Assembly (NCBI GenBank): GCA_013399855.1
Contig: VXAY01006780.1
Coordinates: 2,125,833 to 2,189,832, forward strand
Direction of reading: 5' to 3'
Length of the DNA: 64,000 nt
Source of the DNA: Oxyruncus cristatus
Lineage: Eukaryota; Chordata; Aves; Passeriformes; Cotingidae
The notes under the pieces are model-generated. The model did no database searches. It saw nothing but the letters and a program-made list of their open reading frames with translations, and was not told where the DNA came from. The first letter of the stretch is position 1. The number at the start of each line of letters is the position of its first letter. Positions 13,001-22,800 of the stretch are shown here, piece after piece. The translations under genes and the position numbers were made by a program.

Positions 13001-14313
13001 AGCTACTGTTTGTGAATAAGCAAAACTCGGAGCAATAAAATGTCACAGGGCCAATCCCTAAGTGAATACTTTACAGTTTAGAATATCAGCCAAACATCAC
13101 GTAGCAAGAGATGTCCAAACACTGGCACATTTGAGAAATGCCAGAATTAGGATGCAACATAATTCTGTAATTCTCAATGCTTACAAATTCTAAAACAAGT
13201 TCTAGAATATTTCTGAAAAGACTGGGAGCCTGAGCAACTAATTGCCCTCTCAAAGTTAACCTTGAAACCAAAATGCCCAAACACTTGCTATGGAGCCAAG
13301 TGGCACGTGGATAAAGATGAAAGCCAAAGCATATATTAAAGAGATGACACTTGTTCACACCACCCCTACCTTAAAATCCAGATTATCCTAAACTATCATT
13401 AGGGTGTTATAAAGGCACTTTTATTACAGCTGAGGAAGCCTGGAGAGCACAAAGTCACATGCTGTAGGAATGTGCCTGCTGATGGGTAGGATTTCATGTA
13501 CTGCTGCAGGGAAAGAAGCTCCAACGCAGACATACAGTCAGATTCTACCAACACCTTTATTTAGTGCAGCTGAAGCAGTCAGAGAGATTTCTTCCCTGTG
13601 GTACTGCCGACAGGAGCTACTTTGACACAAACACAGGCTGGATTAAAAGATGAAAACTTTTTATTTCATTCTATGGAAGCATTCTAACTCAGTAGGAATT
13701 GAAATATAGAGTAAGAATTCCTATGGAACACCAGTTACAGTGATTGTCTGTGCCAGGGCAAATGCCCAACCTAAACTGAACTGAGACCACTCATTTTGGT
13801 GATCTACAGAGAAAAAGCTCTGTCTGATATTCCCACTTCCATGAGTCATCCAACACGCAGCAACAAGGATTAAGGGTTTGAGGAAAATGAAAAACTTGGA
13901 GGAATGCCAGTTTCTATAAACTTTGAAAAATCACTGTGTGATACTTTATAACAGGAAAATGTCCTCAAAGCTATTGAAATCTAAATCCTTATCCAAAACT
14001 ACTGTGAATTGCTCAAAACAATTACTGAGCCAATGCACTGGGACACTCTCAGCGCTGAACTGCTTGTACACCACCCACTGTGCCCATCACACACAACGGG
14101 TGCAGGGAAAACCATCAAATCATTACCTAGGCTGAGCTGTTCTCTTGATTTGATATTTTCCAAGCTGCTTTTCAGAACAGTCAGATAAGCTGCTCTGCAG
14201 TTCATGTAGAAGTTTGCTTCTTCTGTATGCTGCGATTTCTTCCCTTGGGAATTTTCCCAGTGTGTGGCTTTCTGAACGGAGAGGGAAGGGTTATTCCTGG
14301 GACTGCTGGCCAT
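887..14313 (-). CDS. EFCAB7: EF-hand calcium-binding domain protein 7, 11 exons, C-terminus missing
   Basis: Known role of the family: EFCAB7 works with IQCE to anchor the EVC-EVC2 complex in the EvC zone at the base of the primary cilium, supporting Hedgehog signalling. Seen here: eleven exons on the minus strand join in frame to 568 codons: 14127-14313, 11513-11724, 11305-11391, 10642-10831, 9851-9975, 6616-6757, 5510-5619, 4676-4833, 4337-4470, 2760-2908, 887-1096. EF-hand loops lie at residues 115-126 (DTDKTGYILHDE, canonical), 151-162 (position 12 is Lys, so degenerate) and 415-426 (DLDGNGLLSLEE, canonical). The start MASSPRNN follows an acceptor (ttcacag|GATGG), so an untranslated exon lies upstream, presumably in the CpG island near 16.5-16.8 kb. 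The last exon ends at a codon boundary and ENK is followed by intron, so roughly 60 C-terminal residues lie beyond the left edge. Identification rests on alignment with the human protein as I remember it. Confidence 0.93.
1097..4336 (-). other. EFCAB7 introns 9-10
   Basis: Intron sequence on both sides of exon 10 (1097-2759 and 2909-4336). No repeat family or extra exon recognised; open frames here are short and lack paired splice signals. Confidence 0.6.
2760..2908 (-). CDS. EFCAB7: EFCAB7 coding exon 10
   Basis: Residues 449-498. Acceptor ccttaaacag|AGAATTTT, donor ACAGAG|GTATGA. Encodes NELTRQGFLDLNLMEATD and DLWVTLLSLGYNKALEMTE, matching the remembered human protein. Confidence 0.95.
4337..4470 (-). 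CDS. EFCAB7: EFCAB7 coding exon 9 (third EF-hand)
   Basis: Residues 404-448 plus one base. Acceptor aatctttcag|AGCTGC, donor TAAAG|GTAAGT. Canonical EF loop DLDGNGLLSLEE, then the strongly conserved FFELRTSGEKCDEEAWAVC. Confidence 0.96.
4676..4833 (-). CDS. EFCAB7: EFCAB7 coding exon 8
   Basis: Residues 352-403 plus two bases. Acceptor taken as caagagcag|ATGTTTGG; using the AG three bases earlier would add one Gln (a tandem NAG acceptor). Donor TTCAG|GTGAGT. Encodes MFGWKGELG, PFTTGCRLRKG and LVYRDEDGELALTKDF. Confidence 0.9.
4834..6615 (-). other. EFCAB7 introns 6-7
   Basis: Two introns around exon 7 (4834-5509 and 5620-6615). Apart from a small 8-bp-arm hairpin near 5850-5876 I see nothing of note. 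Confidence 0.5.
5510..5619 (-). CDS. EFCAB7: EFCAB7 coding exon 7
   Basis: Residues 315-351. Acceptor tctttttag|GAAGAT, donor AAAGAG|GTCAGA. Encodes WLSVDTALFILKENE and LQLVSFTEVQNKE, part of the beta-rich middle region. Confidence 0.93.
6616..6757 (-). CDS. EFCAB7: EFCAB7 coding exon 6
   Basis: Residues 268-314 plus one base. I placed the acceptor at gttcccag|GAATGG, not at the nearer gtgcacag, because the extra codons EWQCAQ match a conserved tryptophan-containing stretch before SKGCFYLEEDGEI. Donor GTAGAAG|GTGAGT. Confidence 0.9.
6758..9850 (-). other. EFCAB7 intron 5, largest of the gene
   Basis: About 3.1 kb of AT-rich intron with no recognised repeat family. It holds a 23-bp near-perfect palindrome at 7014-7036. 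The 124-codon minus frame at 8007-8381 has no splice context or family resemblance. Confidence 0.55.
7014..7036. repeat. 23-bp near-perfect palindrome
   Basis: Eleven-base arms ATTAATGATTC and GAATCATTAAT around one central T, inside EFCAB7 intron 5. Could extrude as a hairpin or bind a homeodomain dimer; function unknown. Confidence 0.7.
9851..9975 (-). CDS. EFCAB7: EFCAB7 coding exon 5 (low-complexity linker)
   Basis: Residues 226-267. Acceptor tttgtag|GTGACAG, donor ATGAAG|GTATCA. Ser-rich linker ending NRSTKLIEPDTMK, the part least like the human protein; the phase fits both neighbours. Confidence 0.88.
9976..11304 (-). other. EFCAB7 introns 3-4
   Basis: Short introns on both sides of exon 4 (9976-10641 and 10832-11304). 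No further feature recognised. Confidence 0.5.
10642..10831 (-). CDS. EFCAB7: EFCAB7 coding exon 4
   Basis: Residues 163-225 plus one base. Acceptor ttccctgcag|TTTTGTG, donor AAAAG|GTGTTT (weak). Encodes FCELYLTTRE, then a charged helix LEVDSRLRQQQFGNQ and a Pro/Ser/Lys-rich linker. Confidence 0.93.
11305..11391 (-). CDS. EFCAB7: EFCAB7 coding exon 3 (second, degenerate EF-hand)
   Basis: Residues 134-162, phase 0 at both ends. Acceptor ttattgcag|AGAGG, donor AGCAAG|GTATGG. The loop starting ADFNCSGKLDYSK has Lys at the position that should be the bidentate Glu, as I also recall for the human protein. Confidence 0.95.
11513..11724 (-). CDS. EFCAB7: EFCAB7 coding exon 2 (first EF-hand)
   Basis: Residues 63-133. 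Acceptor attgttcag|TACTTC, donor ACAACA|GTAAGT. Contains QQAGRNPSQKTINKYW and the canonical loop DTDKTGYILHDE at residues 115-126. Confidence 0.95.
11725..14126 (-). other. EFCAB7 intron 1
   Basis: About 2.4 kb between coding exons 1 and 2. No repeat family, RNA gene or extra exon recognised. Confidence 0.5.
14127..14313 (-). CDS. EFCAB7: EFCAB7 coding exon 1 (start codon)
   Basis: Residues 1-62 plus one base. ATG at 14313-14311; donor CTAG|GTAATG. It encodes the Ser/Lys-rich N-terminus and the helix EEANFYMNCRAAYLTVLKSS. The longer upstream reading frame in this phase crosses the acceptor ttcacag|G and is intronic. Confidence 0.9.
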
Positions 14314-15779
14314 CCTGTGAAGGATACAATTACAGTTAGAATTTGTTACCATTTCCCTGCTTAATAATGGCTCTGTTTGTCCTGTGAAACACACACTGGC
14401 ACCAATTACCCTAACATTTAGGTCATATCCTTCCCATTCACTAAATCTGGGATGGGAATAACTACCTACACTTGTAGGTAGCACCATGAGATCCACCAAA
14501 AAAATAGCTTGAGCTCTATTTATTACTCACAATTGATTCTTCATTGGCAATTAAAAAAGTTTAATTTAATGGTATTTTAATTTCAGACATTTGACATTAC
14601 AATTATTACACAGTATACATTATACAATACAAATATTACACAGTCATGTTTTTTGAAAGCATAAAAACACATTTTCATGTTATCTGTGAAACAAGCCATT
14701 GCTCTCCACGGTTTCTCTTTCTGCAGTTGTAACTCAATAAAACATATGGATAATAGTAAAACTGGTTAAAATTGTCACCCTTAGACTTTCAAATATGCCA
14801 AGTCAAGTGCACAATTCCAAGAGTTGTCTAAATATAAATAATAAAATAAATACAAATAATAAAAACAGATGTACATAAAACTCTAAAAATATGCATAAAA
14901 CTTTGAGCAACTTAGACCATATAATTGTAAATTAATGGAAAAAAACCCACAAAACGCAGTTATTAAAACAATTCCAAGCAGTAACTGATGCTTTTTGCTC
15001 ACCAATGGCCAGTGAACTGTAACAGCAGCTTTCTGCTTTTTCCAAGGGTGATTAAGGTTTTTAGAAGGCCACCACAGAGGGCCACTAAATCGTGTTGTGC
15101 TGTTGCTCTAACAGCCTCTCGTATTATTTTACCCAATGTTGACTTCAGAAAATATATTCCAGTATAATAAATGGAATATCTCAAGTTCAGCAACAAGACA
15201 ACGACATCAGAGGGTCCCCTCCAGGACTCATTGGATTTTGACTCGGGAGGCCTAAATCACTTGCACCTTGGTGAGTTATACAGGTCTTTTACACTTGGGA
15301 AAGGAAGATAATAATCTCTTCTCATGGATGAAGTACCCTATTTGTAATACCCAGGCTGCCTGCCTGACACTTTAATATTACACAGGCACTAGAAAGACCC
15401 CACAGGGACCCCCAGCCACAGCCTGGCTCCCGCAAACGGGTATCACTATAATAAAGCACCAGTGTTACACACACAGAATGGAACTGGGGGAAAAGTCAAG
15501 GAGGAAAAGAAGAATAAATGTTAATTTTCCAGTAACTAGTCTGTAAAATGTGAACTCTCGTTTGTGCTCCTTGGACTTCCCATTCCTGAGATATTTCCTG
15601 TGTGGGCCACAGTTCTACCAAGAAGTGCTGCCAAACCATTGAGGGAAATCCAGGGAGCAATGGCTCAGTGACAGCACTGCCAGCAGACCCATGGCTTGGC
15701 CTCGGACATTTATACTGGACAAATGACACTTCAGACAAAACAGATGGAGGGAAGCATTCCGGGCCAGGCTTTTAAACTG
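14314..15779 (-). other. EFCAB7 5' untranslated intron
   Basis: AT-rich sequence between the first coding exon and the promoter region, with A/T-rich runs around 14570-14900. The upstream untranslated exon was not placed with confidence; weak donor candidates on the minus strand lie near 16433 and 16458. Confidence 0.45.
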
Positions 15780-16019
15780 GGAGAGAGTAGGTTTAGATGG
15801 GATATTGGGATGAAATTGTTCCCTGTGAGGGTGGTGAGGCCCTGGTACAGGTTGCCCAGAGAAGCTGTGGCTGCCCCATCCCTGGAAGTGTCCAAGGCCA
15901 GGTTGGACAGGGCTTGGAGCAACCTGGGCTAGTGGAAGGTGTCCCTGCCCATGGCAGGGGGTGGAATGGGATGGGTTTTAAGGTTCCTCCTAACCCAAAC
16001 CAGTCTGGGATTCTATGGA
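15780..16019 (+). mobile_element. CR1-type LINE 3' end
   Basis: Typical avian CR1 tail: gaggccctggtacaggttg, cccagagaagctgtggctgc, ccaaggccaggttggacagg, cctgcccatggcaggggg, ending ctgggattctatg, the usual CR1 terminal octamer. Truncated at its 5' end; no intact reverse transcriptase. Confidence 0.9.
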
Positions 16020-16107
16020 CCACGAGGATGACACAACAACTATTACTTTCAATTTTTAGTGATATGATTCTAACAGATGAAAAACATCTTCCAAACAGGA
16101 ATTAAGT

Positions 16108-16395
16108 CACTGAATCACAAAAGTACAGAATCACTGAGCTTGGAAAAACCCTCCCAGCCCATCGAGTGCAGCCTATGCCTGATCCCCCCCCTTGTCCCTC
16201 AGCCCAGAGCACTGAGTGCCACATCCAGTCCTTCCTTGGGCACCTCCAGGGATGCGGACTCCACCACCCCCCGGGCAGCCGCTTCCAATGCCTGAACACC
16301 CTTTATGTGACGAAATTATTCCAAATACCCGAAGTCAGGCCCCTCACGACAACACTGACCTTCAGGACCGAGGCTCATCCATAGAGCACACACAC
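16108..16395 (-). mobile_element. CR1-type LINE 3' fragment, another subfamily
   Basis: Starts with the reverse-orientation CR1 end tcactgaatcac..cagaatcactgagcttgg, followed by ccttgggcacctccaggga and ccgcttccaatgcctgaac. Only about 90 bp from the preceding CR1, in the opposite orientation. Confidence 0.8.
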
Positions 16396-16770
16396 CTCCA
16401 CAGGGGAGCTTCGCCCTGCTCCGGCCTCGCCCACCTGAAAGGAGGAAACTTTTACCTCCTGGATCTCGTCACCTCCCTCACCCTTTCAAGGGCTAAATTT
16501 ACCACCCACCGTAGAAAGCATTACAATCCCAGTCCGCAAGCGCGACTGAGGGGAACCAACAACCCTCCCTCCCTCCGCCCCTCCCCAGGCGGCCCCTGAG
16601 GTGCGTTCGGCCGCCCCGAACCTCCCCGGCCCCGGCCCGGCTCGTACCGCGCACGGCGGAGCCCGACGAGTCCAACCCGGCCTGGTCCGGGCCCCGCAGC
16701 CCTGAGGGACTCCCTCGCCCCGCTCCGCCCCGGCCCCGCCCGCCCTCGGCGCCGTTTCCAGCCGGCGGCG

Positions 16771-16781
16771 TTTGGCGGGAA
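16771..16781 (+). promoter_or_regulatory. E2F binding site
   Basis: TTTGGCGGGAA matches the E2F consensus almost perfectly and lies 41 bp upstream of the proposed ITGB3BP start codon, consistent with S/G2 expression of a kinetochore protein. Binding is inferred. Confidence 0.65.
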
Positions 16782-16822
16782 CACGGCGGGAGATGCGAGG
16801 AGGCGGCGGGAGCGGTGGCGGG

Positions 16823-16827
16823 ATGTC
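16823..16827 (+). CDS. ITGB3BP: ITGB3BP coding exon 1 (five coding bases)
   Basis: ATGTC|GTGGGT: Met and two bases of a Ser codon, completed by the A of exon 2 to read MSVKRALKLD. Chosen because the phase fits exon 2 and it lies in the CpG island just after the E2F site. The donor GTGGGT is only moderate. Confidence 0.55.
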
Positions 16828-19800
16828 GTGGGTATCGAGGGGCGAGCGGAGCCTTTCTGCTCCCCTTTCCTCCCCTGTTCCTCTTCTTCCCTCTCCTCTG
16901 CCCTCTCCCCTCTCCCCTTTCCCTCCGCTCCCCTCCTCTCACGGTGGCGAGGCGGCTCCCGAGGGCGGGAAGCCGTGAGGGGAGCGCAGCTCCCACCGGG
17001 CGGCGGCTCCCGAGCCCCTTCCCTGGGGAGAAAAGTGCGCCGAGGGTCGTCCCGGAGAGGGGAGGAGCGGCCGGGGAGAGGGTGGGATTTGTTTACAGAG
17101 GAAAACAGGGACCAGGAAATGCTTTCGATGGTGGTTCCCCTGGCGGGGTTGGGTGGGTGATGTTGCTGTGGGTGATGTTGCTGTGGGTGATGTTGCTGTG
17201 GGTGGTGTTGCTGTGGGTGGTGTTGCTGTGGGTGGTGTTGCTGTGGGTGGTGTTGCTGTGGGTGATGTTGCTGTGGGTGGTGTTGGTGTGGGTGGTGTTG
17301 GTGTGGGTGGTGTTGCTGTGGGTGATGTTGCTGTGGGTGATGTTGCTGTGGGTGATGTTGCTGTGGGTGATGTTGCTGTGGGTGATGTTGCTGTGGGTGA
17401 TGTTGCTGTGGGTGATACTCTCTGTGTTCTGTATTTCTGAAGGGGGCCGGGGGTGACTCCTTCCAGTGGTGCCTAGCGACAGGACAAGGAACAAAGGCCT
17501 TAAACTAAAACACAGAGAGTTTCACCTCAACACAAGGAAGAACTTCTTCACACTGAGGGTGGCAGAGCACAGGAACAGCTGCCCAGGCAGGACACGGAGT
17601 CTCCCTCTCTAGAAACATTCCAAACCCACCTGGACTCGTTCCTGTGTCACCTGCTCCAGGTGACCCTGCCCTGGCAGGGGGTTGGATTGAATGATCCCCA
17701 GAGGTCCCTTCCTATCTCAGCTATTCTGTGATTCTGTATCTCTTCACACCCCGTGGATAACACGTGTCGGCCTGTGTGGGAGCGAGTGGGAGAGGGACAG
17801 GAGAAAGGATCATGGGATGGGTCAGGTTGGAAGGGACCACAGAGGGTCGTCTGATCCAACAGATGTCATCAGAGTCCAGCACTCCATCAGAGTCAACCTA
17901 GACCACACAGCCCAGGATTTTGTCCAGACGGTTCTGGAATATCCCCAGTGAGGGAGACTCCACACTTTCTCTGGGCAATCCCAGTGCTCAGTCACTGCAC
18001 AAGAAAGAGGTGCTTCCACATATTTAGATGGAATTTCCTGGGCATCAATTTGTGCCCATTGCCTCTTGTCCCATTGCTGGACACCCCCAAGCAGAGCCTG
18101 GTCGATCCTCTGATCCCCACCTTGAAGGGTTTGGCAAAAAGCAGGTTTTAATATGGATTTATGAAAGTGTGACTTTAATGGCAAGGTTCACTGTATTACT
18201 ACATAGCTGGACCATACGCAGGAAAATAGGATCAGGATCCATTTAGGATGATTTACATGGAGACTGGGGATGCAGAAGGGTCAGGGGTGCAAAGGATTTG
18301 GATACAAGAGATACGGGTGCGAAAGGTGTTGCCAACTTCAACAGCAGGAAGGTGAGGCCATAAGATCCATGATGCCTCTGTACAGGCTTGGGATATTAAC
18401 CCAGTTTATAACTCCTCATGGATTTCAAAGGTAAATGTTAGAGCTACCAGAGGTTCCAACCTCTGCCAGTCCTGACCATGGAATTTGTAGTAGGTATATC
18501 AAGATACAAAGGAAATACAAAAGAAACTTAACAATACACAAACTTTGATTTTTTTTTTTTAAGTCAGCTTCTCACTGGTTGTACACTGAGTTTCACCACC
18601 ATTTAAGCTGATCATAGGAAATTATAGGATTTCTTTCTGCTTTTCCAATTGAAAAGACATTTTCCTGGGCACATTTGCAGATGGAGCAATCTCTAAAGAG
18701 CAGAGAGGTTTTTTCTTTTTTTCTCCAGTAAAAGTAGAACCTTAAGAGGAAGCTAACTGAAGTGGCCTCAAAATGCACTACAATACTCTTTAGGGCATTT
18801 TTAATGAAATAATATGATCAAATCCCTGATTCTGTCTGAGTTTTTTGTGCATTAACCATGGACACGGCTGTTGCTGTTGCATTCATTCACAAATTATAAA
18901 GGAGAGGAAGTGAAGATCTTTAACCTGATAAATACTACGGGCAAAATAATCATTGCAGGTTGAACAGCTGGCTGGAAACATGTGCCATCATACTGTGCAC
19001 AGTCAAGAAAATAAATTACGTCTTGTCAGGCTACAGTTCAAGGGCAAAAAATGCAGATTGAGTTGTTAAATACTGTCACCTCTTGTACCTCACCTTTCCG
19101 TCTCCTTTTCTTGTTCACAGCCTGTCATTTGGTTCTGCACTGGAGCCAAAGTGAGGCTTTTCCAGCCATATAAAAAAGACAAACCAGACTAAAACTGCTG
19201 GTCTCCGTGTTGTTCCCTAAAATACTTCAGGAATTTTGTTTGCATGTGTTGGTTGTTCATCTTTTGGAAGATCAGAGGGAAGACAGTTTGGCCAGGAGGG
19301 TTTTCATGTTGGCTGTGGGGATGAATTTTGTTTTGGGGTCCAAGGCAGGGAGCACAAATTGTAACTTCTCACATTATGGCATTGGAAAGACAAACATTAA
19401 AAACACACCCACAAGCAAACGAGGCTGCTGTGTAGGATGGATTGGGAAACACAAGCAAAGGTTGACTAAAGCTAAAATTGTGACTTCCAATGTAATATTC
19501 CAGCTCTTTCCAATGTTGAAGTGCTTAGAATGAGGCTCCATCTTTGCCCCCATAATTTGGGGAATTTGCTGGGGTTTTGGAGGCCAGCAGAGAGAAATTT
19601 GGGCTGCTCTGTTCCTGTCCACAATATTTGACAGACTCCAAAGAACATACCTTTGATCAGTCCAAAACTTTCCCCCCAAGAAATTTTTCTCAATGTTTAT
19701 AATTTAATGGGATTTTCATTTAGTTTCTCATTTCTCTTCGTCCTCCAGCTGTGCTGAGTCCAGATCCTGCTTTTTACTTTGGCTTTCAGTCATAAAAACT

Positions 19801-22800
19801 TCCATCATCACATGCCTGGGTACAACATGCAAATGCACTGGCCCCCAGAGCATCCTCTCTATTAATAAATAGGATATTTCCCTGCTGCCACGGGCTGGAA
19901 GGTGGAATGGAGTCAGGATTCCTTCAATATGGGTTTCTCTTTAAAAAAGAAATACATTGTAAAAAATTCCATCAAACCGTTACAGCTTTCACTGCCCCTC
20001 GGCCAGAATTTCACAGGCTTTTTTAATTTTAATGTTACCTGTTCATTTGGCTTTTTTAAGACAGAACATTTTCTTCCCCTTTTTGTAACGGAGATGGTTG
20101 TGAAACAGTTTTCATGTAAGACCCTTACCTGGGTTACGTATCAAAGATGTGCTTCCATTTCTAGTGTCTTTAATTTACAGCAGCATAAATTTACAAAGGG
20201 TGTGTTTGGAATGAGGTCATCTTAATTCCTTACAAGGCAAAACATGCTTTTCCAAGATGAAAACTGAACCAAGTTCTTGAAATACGATGCATATTGCAAA
20301 TCCTGTTTAATTCAATATAATATATACATTTCTTGGGGGCTGTTCTTACATGGATTTTTTTTGTTCCTTGTTGTTTTATATCGTGCTTTAGACCAAGATT
20401 TAGGAACGTGCTTAAAAACTTTCAGTTGTCTGTGGGAAAAATAGTCTTAATTTATGTTGACCTTTCTTTCCTTGGAGCATTTAGCCTGCATTCAATAAAA
20501 TTTTGATGACTGCTCTTTAGCAGACAGCTGTACCATATAAAGTATTATAAATATTCAGCTTTCCCCTTCCAGTGTTGCCATTAACAGCTGGGCATCCAGT
20601 TCAGCAGAGCAGATTTTGCAGAGAGAGCTTGGCATGTTCCTGAATCAGGAGAAGGAAGAAAGGAAGCAAATAGTTTCTTATGGTTTGGGGACCTGTAAAG
20701 ACATAGAGCATCTGTTCCCCTGTTAAGTCATAGTCTGGCAGCACTGAATCATGTTAAGAGCTAAAATGATGGGAAAAACTACTTTTTTCACCTTGGCTGT
20801 GCCTGTGTTTTAAATGGCTTTGTGCATTATTTCAACTAATGGCAAAATCCTTGCAACCCTCGCTCACAAGGTATGTAAAAGAAAAGGCTTTTGTGGGTTT
20901 TTTGGTGTCTATGTCTTGGGGAAAAAGCAAATATTCAGTGTGATTTCGCTTCATTGTCTTGATTTTTATCTCTATAAAATGGAGAATCAGGTTTTCTTAT
21001 GCAAACACCTTATCCTTCTAAACAAACAATGTTCTTGGTAGACAATATATTAATCAGTTAATAGATTTGCTCTGGATGACATTTGTTTTCTTGTGTAAAT
21101 GTGAAACACAACACGGGAAACCATCTTTAAAAATATCAATTATAGATGTTACTAAAAGAAATCTTTGTGTCTGGATGACCATGAAACTTGCCCGTATTTT
21201 TGTCTTGCAGAGTTAAGAGAGCATTAAAGTTGGACACTGTCAAAAAAGATAATGTAAGTATTTTTTGGTGCATGGAACTCTCATTTATATCTATATGTGT
21301 GTGTTTCTATAGATGTGTATATATATATTTATATGTGTATATACATATATATTTATATGTGTATGTATCTGTGTGCAAAAATTATGTGTGTATGAACATG
21401 CTGTTTCATTAGAGCTGCATTCATATTGTTACGGATTGGCTGTTGTCTGGGAAAATCCTGAGGCACAAAATTACTGCTGACAAATATTATGGAATCAAAT
21501 TGGTAGTATTTCATTTGTCACAGAACTGCCTGGTGTTAAGTAATGTACATCCACGTGAATCACTTGAAAAATATGCACATGGTTATTGCCATCACTATTT
21601 ACCCAAGAGCTGAATGAGTTAAGATCCTTGGTGAAATAATTTATTAAAAATTAGCTCCATTATCCCGGGGAGCAAATGCTCTGCCCTGTAATTGTACGTG
21701 GAACAACATGGAATTATGGCAGTGCTGGAATCTGCATATCACAAACTGCAAAATTGAAATGAAAACATTAAAGGCATTTTCATGGCGGGGCTGTAATTAC
21801 CTCCCTCAGCTAATCTGGCAGAATGAAACAATAAAGTACAAACAGTGCCATAAATTTCACCACAGTTATCACAATGCAAATAAAATTGTACTGGTGCTAT
21901 TATTTTTTGTAAATGCAGCTCCAGCGTCCTCCCAGTCCCAGCACGGTGGGACATATGTCAGTTTATTATCTCTCCTGCCACAGTGGGTGTTGCTGTAGAG
22001 GATTTGGGGAGGATGGTAGGCTTTAAAGGAAGGAAAATTTGGGAAAAGTACAGGCAGAAATGACTGCTCAGCAAACGAGCTCCCAGGAAATCTCCACCTC
22101 TGTGTCACTGAGAAGAGATTTGCTCCTATGCAGCACATATTTGGAGGCCTCGCTGGTGTTTAGCAAGGTAGAAATTCACAATTTTAAAAATTTTTCTAGA
22201 TTTTTTTTTTTAAATTTAAACAAAGGTAGCAAAATACCGCAGTGGCACTAAAAAAAAATCATTAGCAATTTAATTAGCAGCTTAGTGTACCATTACCCAA
22301 CTTGTTCTGCTCACAGTGCAGCTGTGACTGTCATTTTGCATCTGTTTCTTGGGCTGTGGTAACATTTTTGTAGGTGAGTGGTCCAGCTGAAATTCCAGGG
22401 AATTCTGTTTCTGCCTTAAAGCAGATGAGCTAAAAGGAGTTATTTGATGGTTATCTGCATTCAGGTTCTTGTGCAGCAAAAAGCTTAACAAAAGCCCGTC
22501 TGAGTGATCAAAACTTTCGGTGGGAGCTCAGTGATGTGGCTTTACACTGGTTTTTAGTTCATATGCTGCCTCTAATTACATGTCAGAGATTTAAAGTGTG
22601 CCATAATTAAATAATTTTATAGAAGGTAGGAAGGAACAGAAAGTAGCAAACACAGAGTTATTTGCTTGAAGTCTCTGTTTCATCTTTGCTGTTTCTACAG
22701 TTCATTCGCTATTTTTCACCTCCTGGTCAAAATACCTATGCACTGCAGATCAGAAAGGAGTATTTTTAGATTTTGGAATGTTTGCATGATATCATTAAAA

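Larger units (their letters stand above)
16500..17110. promoter_or_regulatory. CpG-island bidirectional promoter of EFCAB7 and ITGB3BP
   Basis: A very GC- and CpG-rich block between the 5' end of EFCAB7 (minus) and the ITGB3BP start (plus). The head-to-head arrangement and the shared island imply a bidirectional promoter. It contains an E2F site at 16771-16781 and long pyrimidine-rich tracts (16860-16945). Exact transcription starts cannot be read from sequence. Confidence 0.8.

Noticed and set aside
15731..16105. Several overlapping frames of 60-100 codons around 15.8-16.1 kb
   Set aside because: They lie in a CR1 tail, which is noncoding here.
16815..17456. 213-codon plus frame and the matching minus frame over the minisatellite
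   Set aside because: Open only because a 15-bp tandem repeat has no stops in several frames, joined to CpG-island sequence. No splice or start context.
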